A DNA stretch of 14,208 nucleotides from JBMYQA01 sp049600855 (lineage in GTDB: Bacteria > Bacteroidota > Bacteroidia > Cytophagales > Flammeovirgaceae), in contig JBMYQA010000148.1 in NCBI GenBank assembly GCA_049600855.1, forward strand, positions 1 to 14,208. Direction: 5' to 3'. This document shows positions 13,860-14,208 of the stretch, in pieces (the stretch's first letter is position 1; every line of letters begins with the position of its first letter). The notes beneath the pieces were generated by a model. That model ran no database searches. It had not been told where the DNA came from and saw only the letters and a program-made list of their open reading frames with translations. The position numbers and the translations under genes were made by a program.

Positions 13860-14208
13860 TTAATCCCCTTGATCTAGGTTATATTTTTCTAACGTATTAT
13901 TCCAAGATGCGATACTAATTTTCTCAACAAGCACGGGGTTAATACTTTCTAAAAGCGTACTTTCTTTAGATACCATAAAACTACAGTAGTGTTTGTTGAA
14001 AGTAATCGGCATAATTTTTACCCTACTTTTTAATTCATGCTTGATGAGTAAGTAATTCATAATAGGTTTATCGTATACAAAGATATCAATTTTACCATCA
14101 GTAAGGGCTTCAAGGCCTTCTTTTGCTTGTTCATAGCGTTCACTGATCGGAATATTGTGATTATCAAGATACTCTTGGCTACTGGAGTAGTTTACTGTAG
14201 CAATTTTA
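13860..14208 (-). CDS. C-terminal part of a family-3 solute-binding domain protein, 5' end outside window
   Basis: The reading frame enters at the right edge and runs 115 codons to TAA 13862-13860. It carries the second half of an SBP_bac_3 fold: KIATVNYSSSQEYL (substrate-lobe strand and helix), ERYEQAKEGLEALTDGKIDIFVYDKP (the conserved helix, GKxD turn and strand), and a late helix SINPVLVEKI near the end. Members bind amino acids or other small ligands in the periplasm for uptake or sensing. An alternative is a GluR0-like receptor channel, in which this second lobe follows a potassium-channel pore; the missing N-terminal part would decide. An internal ATG at 14060 is not the real start, since the homologous sequence continues upstream of it. 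The acyltransferase gene starts 13 bases downstream, which is unusual for an amino-acid transporter operon. Confidence 0.8.
   Translation of the reverse strand, partial: KIATVNYSSSQEYLDNHNIPISERYEQAKEGLEALTDGKIDIFVYDKPIMNYLLIKHELKSRVKIMPITFNKHYCSFMVSKESTLLESINPVLVEKISIASWNNTLEKYNLDQGD

Overview
The window looks like ordinary chromosome from a marine or environmental Bacteroidota, most likely Cytophagia-like. Four things point there: a secreted protein ending in a type IX secretion (T9SS) sorting domain, a PorT-type outer-membrane beta-barrel, an AT-rich genome with almost no Shine-Dalgarno sequences, and five intergenic exact matches to the Bacteroidota -7 promoter element TAnnTTTG. I cannot name a genus. 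I see no phage, insertion sequence, CRISPR array, tRNA or rRNA.

Layout. 1-934 (-) is the 5' part of a soluble histidine-kinase-like protein that runs off the left edge. 1280-2578 (-) is hemL (tetrapyrrole synthesis), with a terminator overlapping its stop codon. 2818-3900 (-) is a tight pair, a YqeY-family protein followed by a CvpA-family membrane protein. A 434-base gene-free stretch (3901-4334) holds promoter motifs facing both ways. 4335-6742 (+) is a probable operon: low-molecular-weight tyrosine phosphatase, secreted N-acetylmuramoyl-L-alanine amidase with a SPOR domain, and a CPBP-family membrane protein. 6851-8122 (-) is an MFS transporter, divergent from 8259-8942 (+), an outer-membrane beta-barrel protein. 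Between those two lies a TTTGACA-N4-TGTCAAA inverted repeat over the transporter promoter. 9359-10861 (+) is a T9SS cargo protein with three CARDB-type domains. 11352-13169 (+) is a KefB-type cation:proton antiporter with a C-terminal RCK domain. 13223-13846 (-) is a lysophospholipid acyltransferase, cotranscribed with an upstream gene (13860-14208, partial) encoding the end of a family-3 solute-binding domain.

Many genes concern the cell envelope: peptidoglycan hydrolysis, outer-membrane and surface proteins, membrane lipid acylation and ion transport. They form several separate transcription units, and I do not see one dedicated system.

The most notable signals are enzymes or domains with altered key residues. 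The histidine kinase keeps its phospho-acceptor His but has lost the N-box Asn, the G1-box Asp and a G2-box Gly. The CPBP protein lacks the first Glu of its EExxxR motif and the last motif's Asn. The antiporter's RCK domain has a broken GxGxxG motif. The best regulatory candidates are the operator-like repeat at 8214-8231 and a long hairpin with a competing fold at 9005-9080. I found no convincing previously undescribed multi-gene system.
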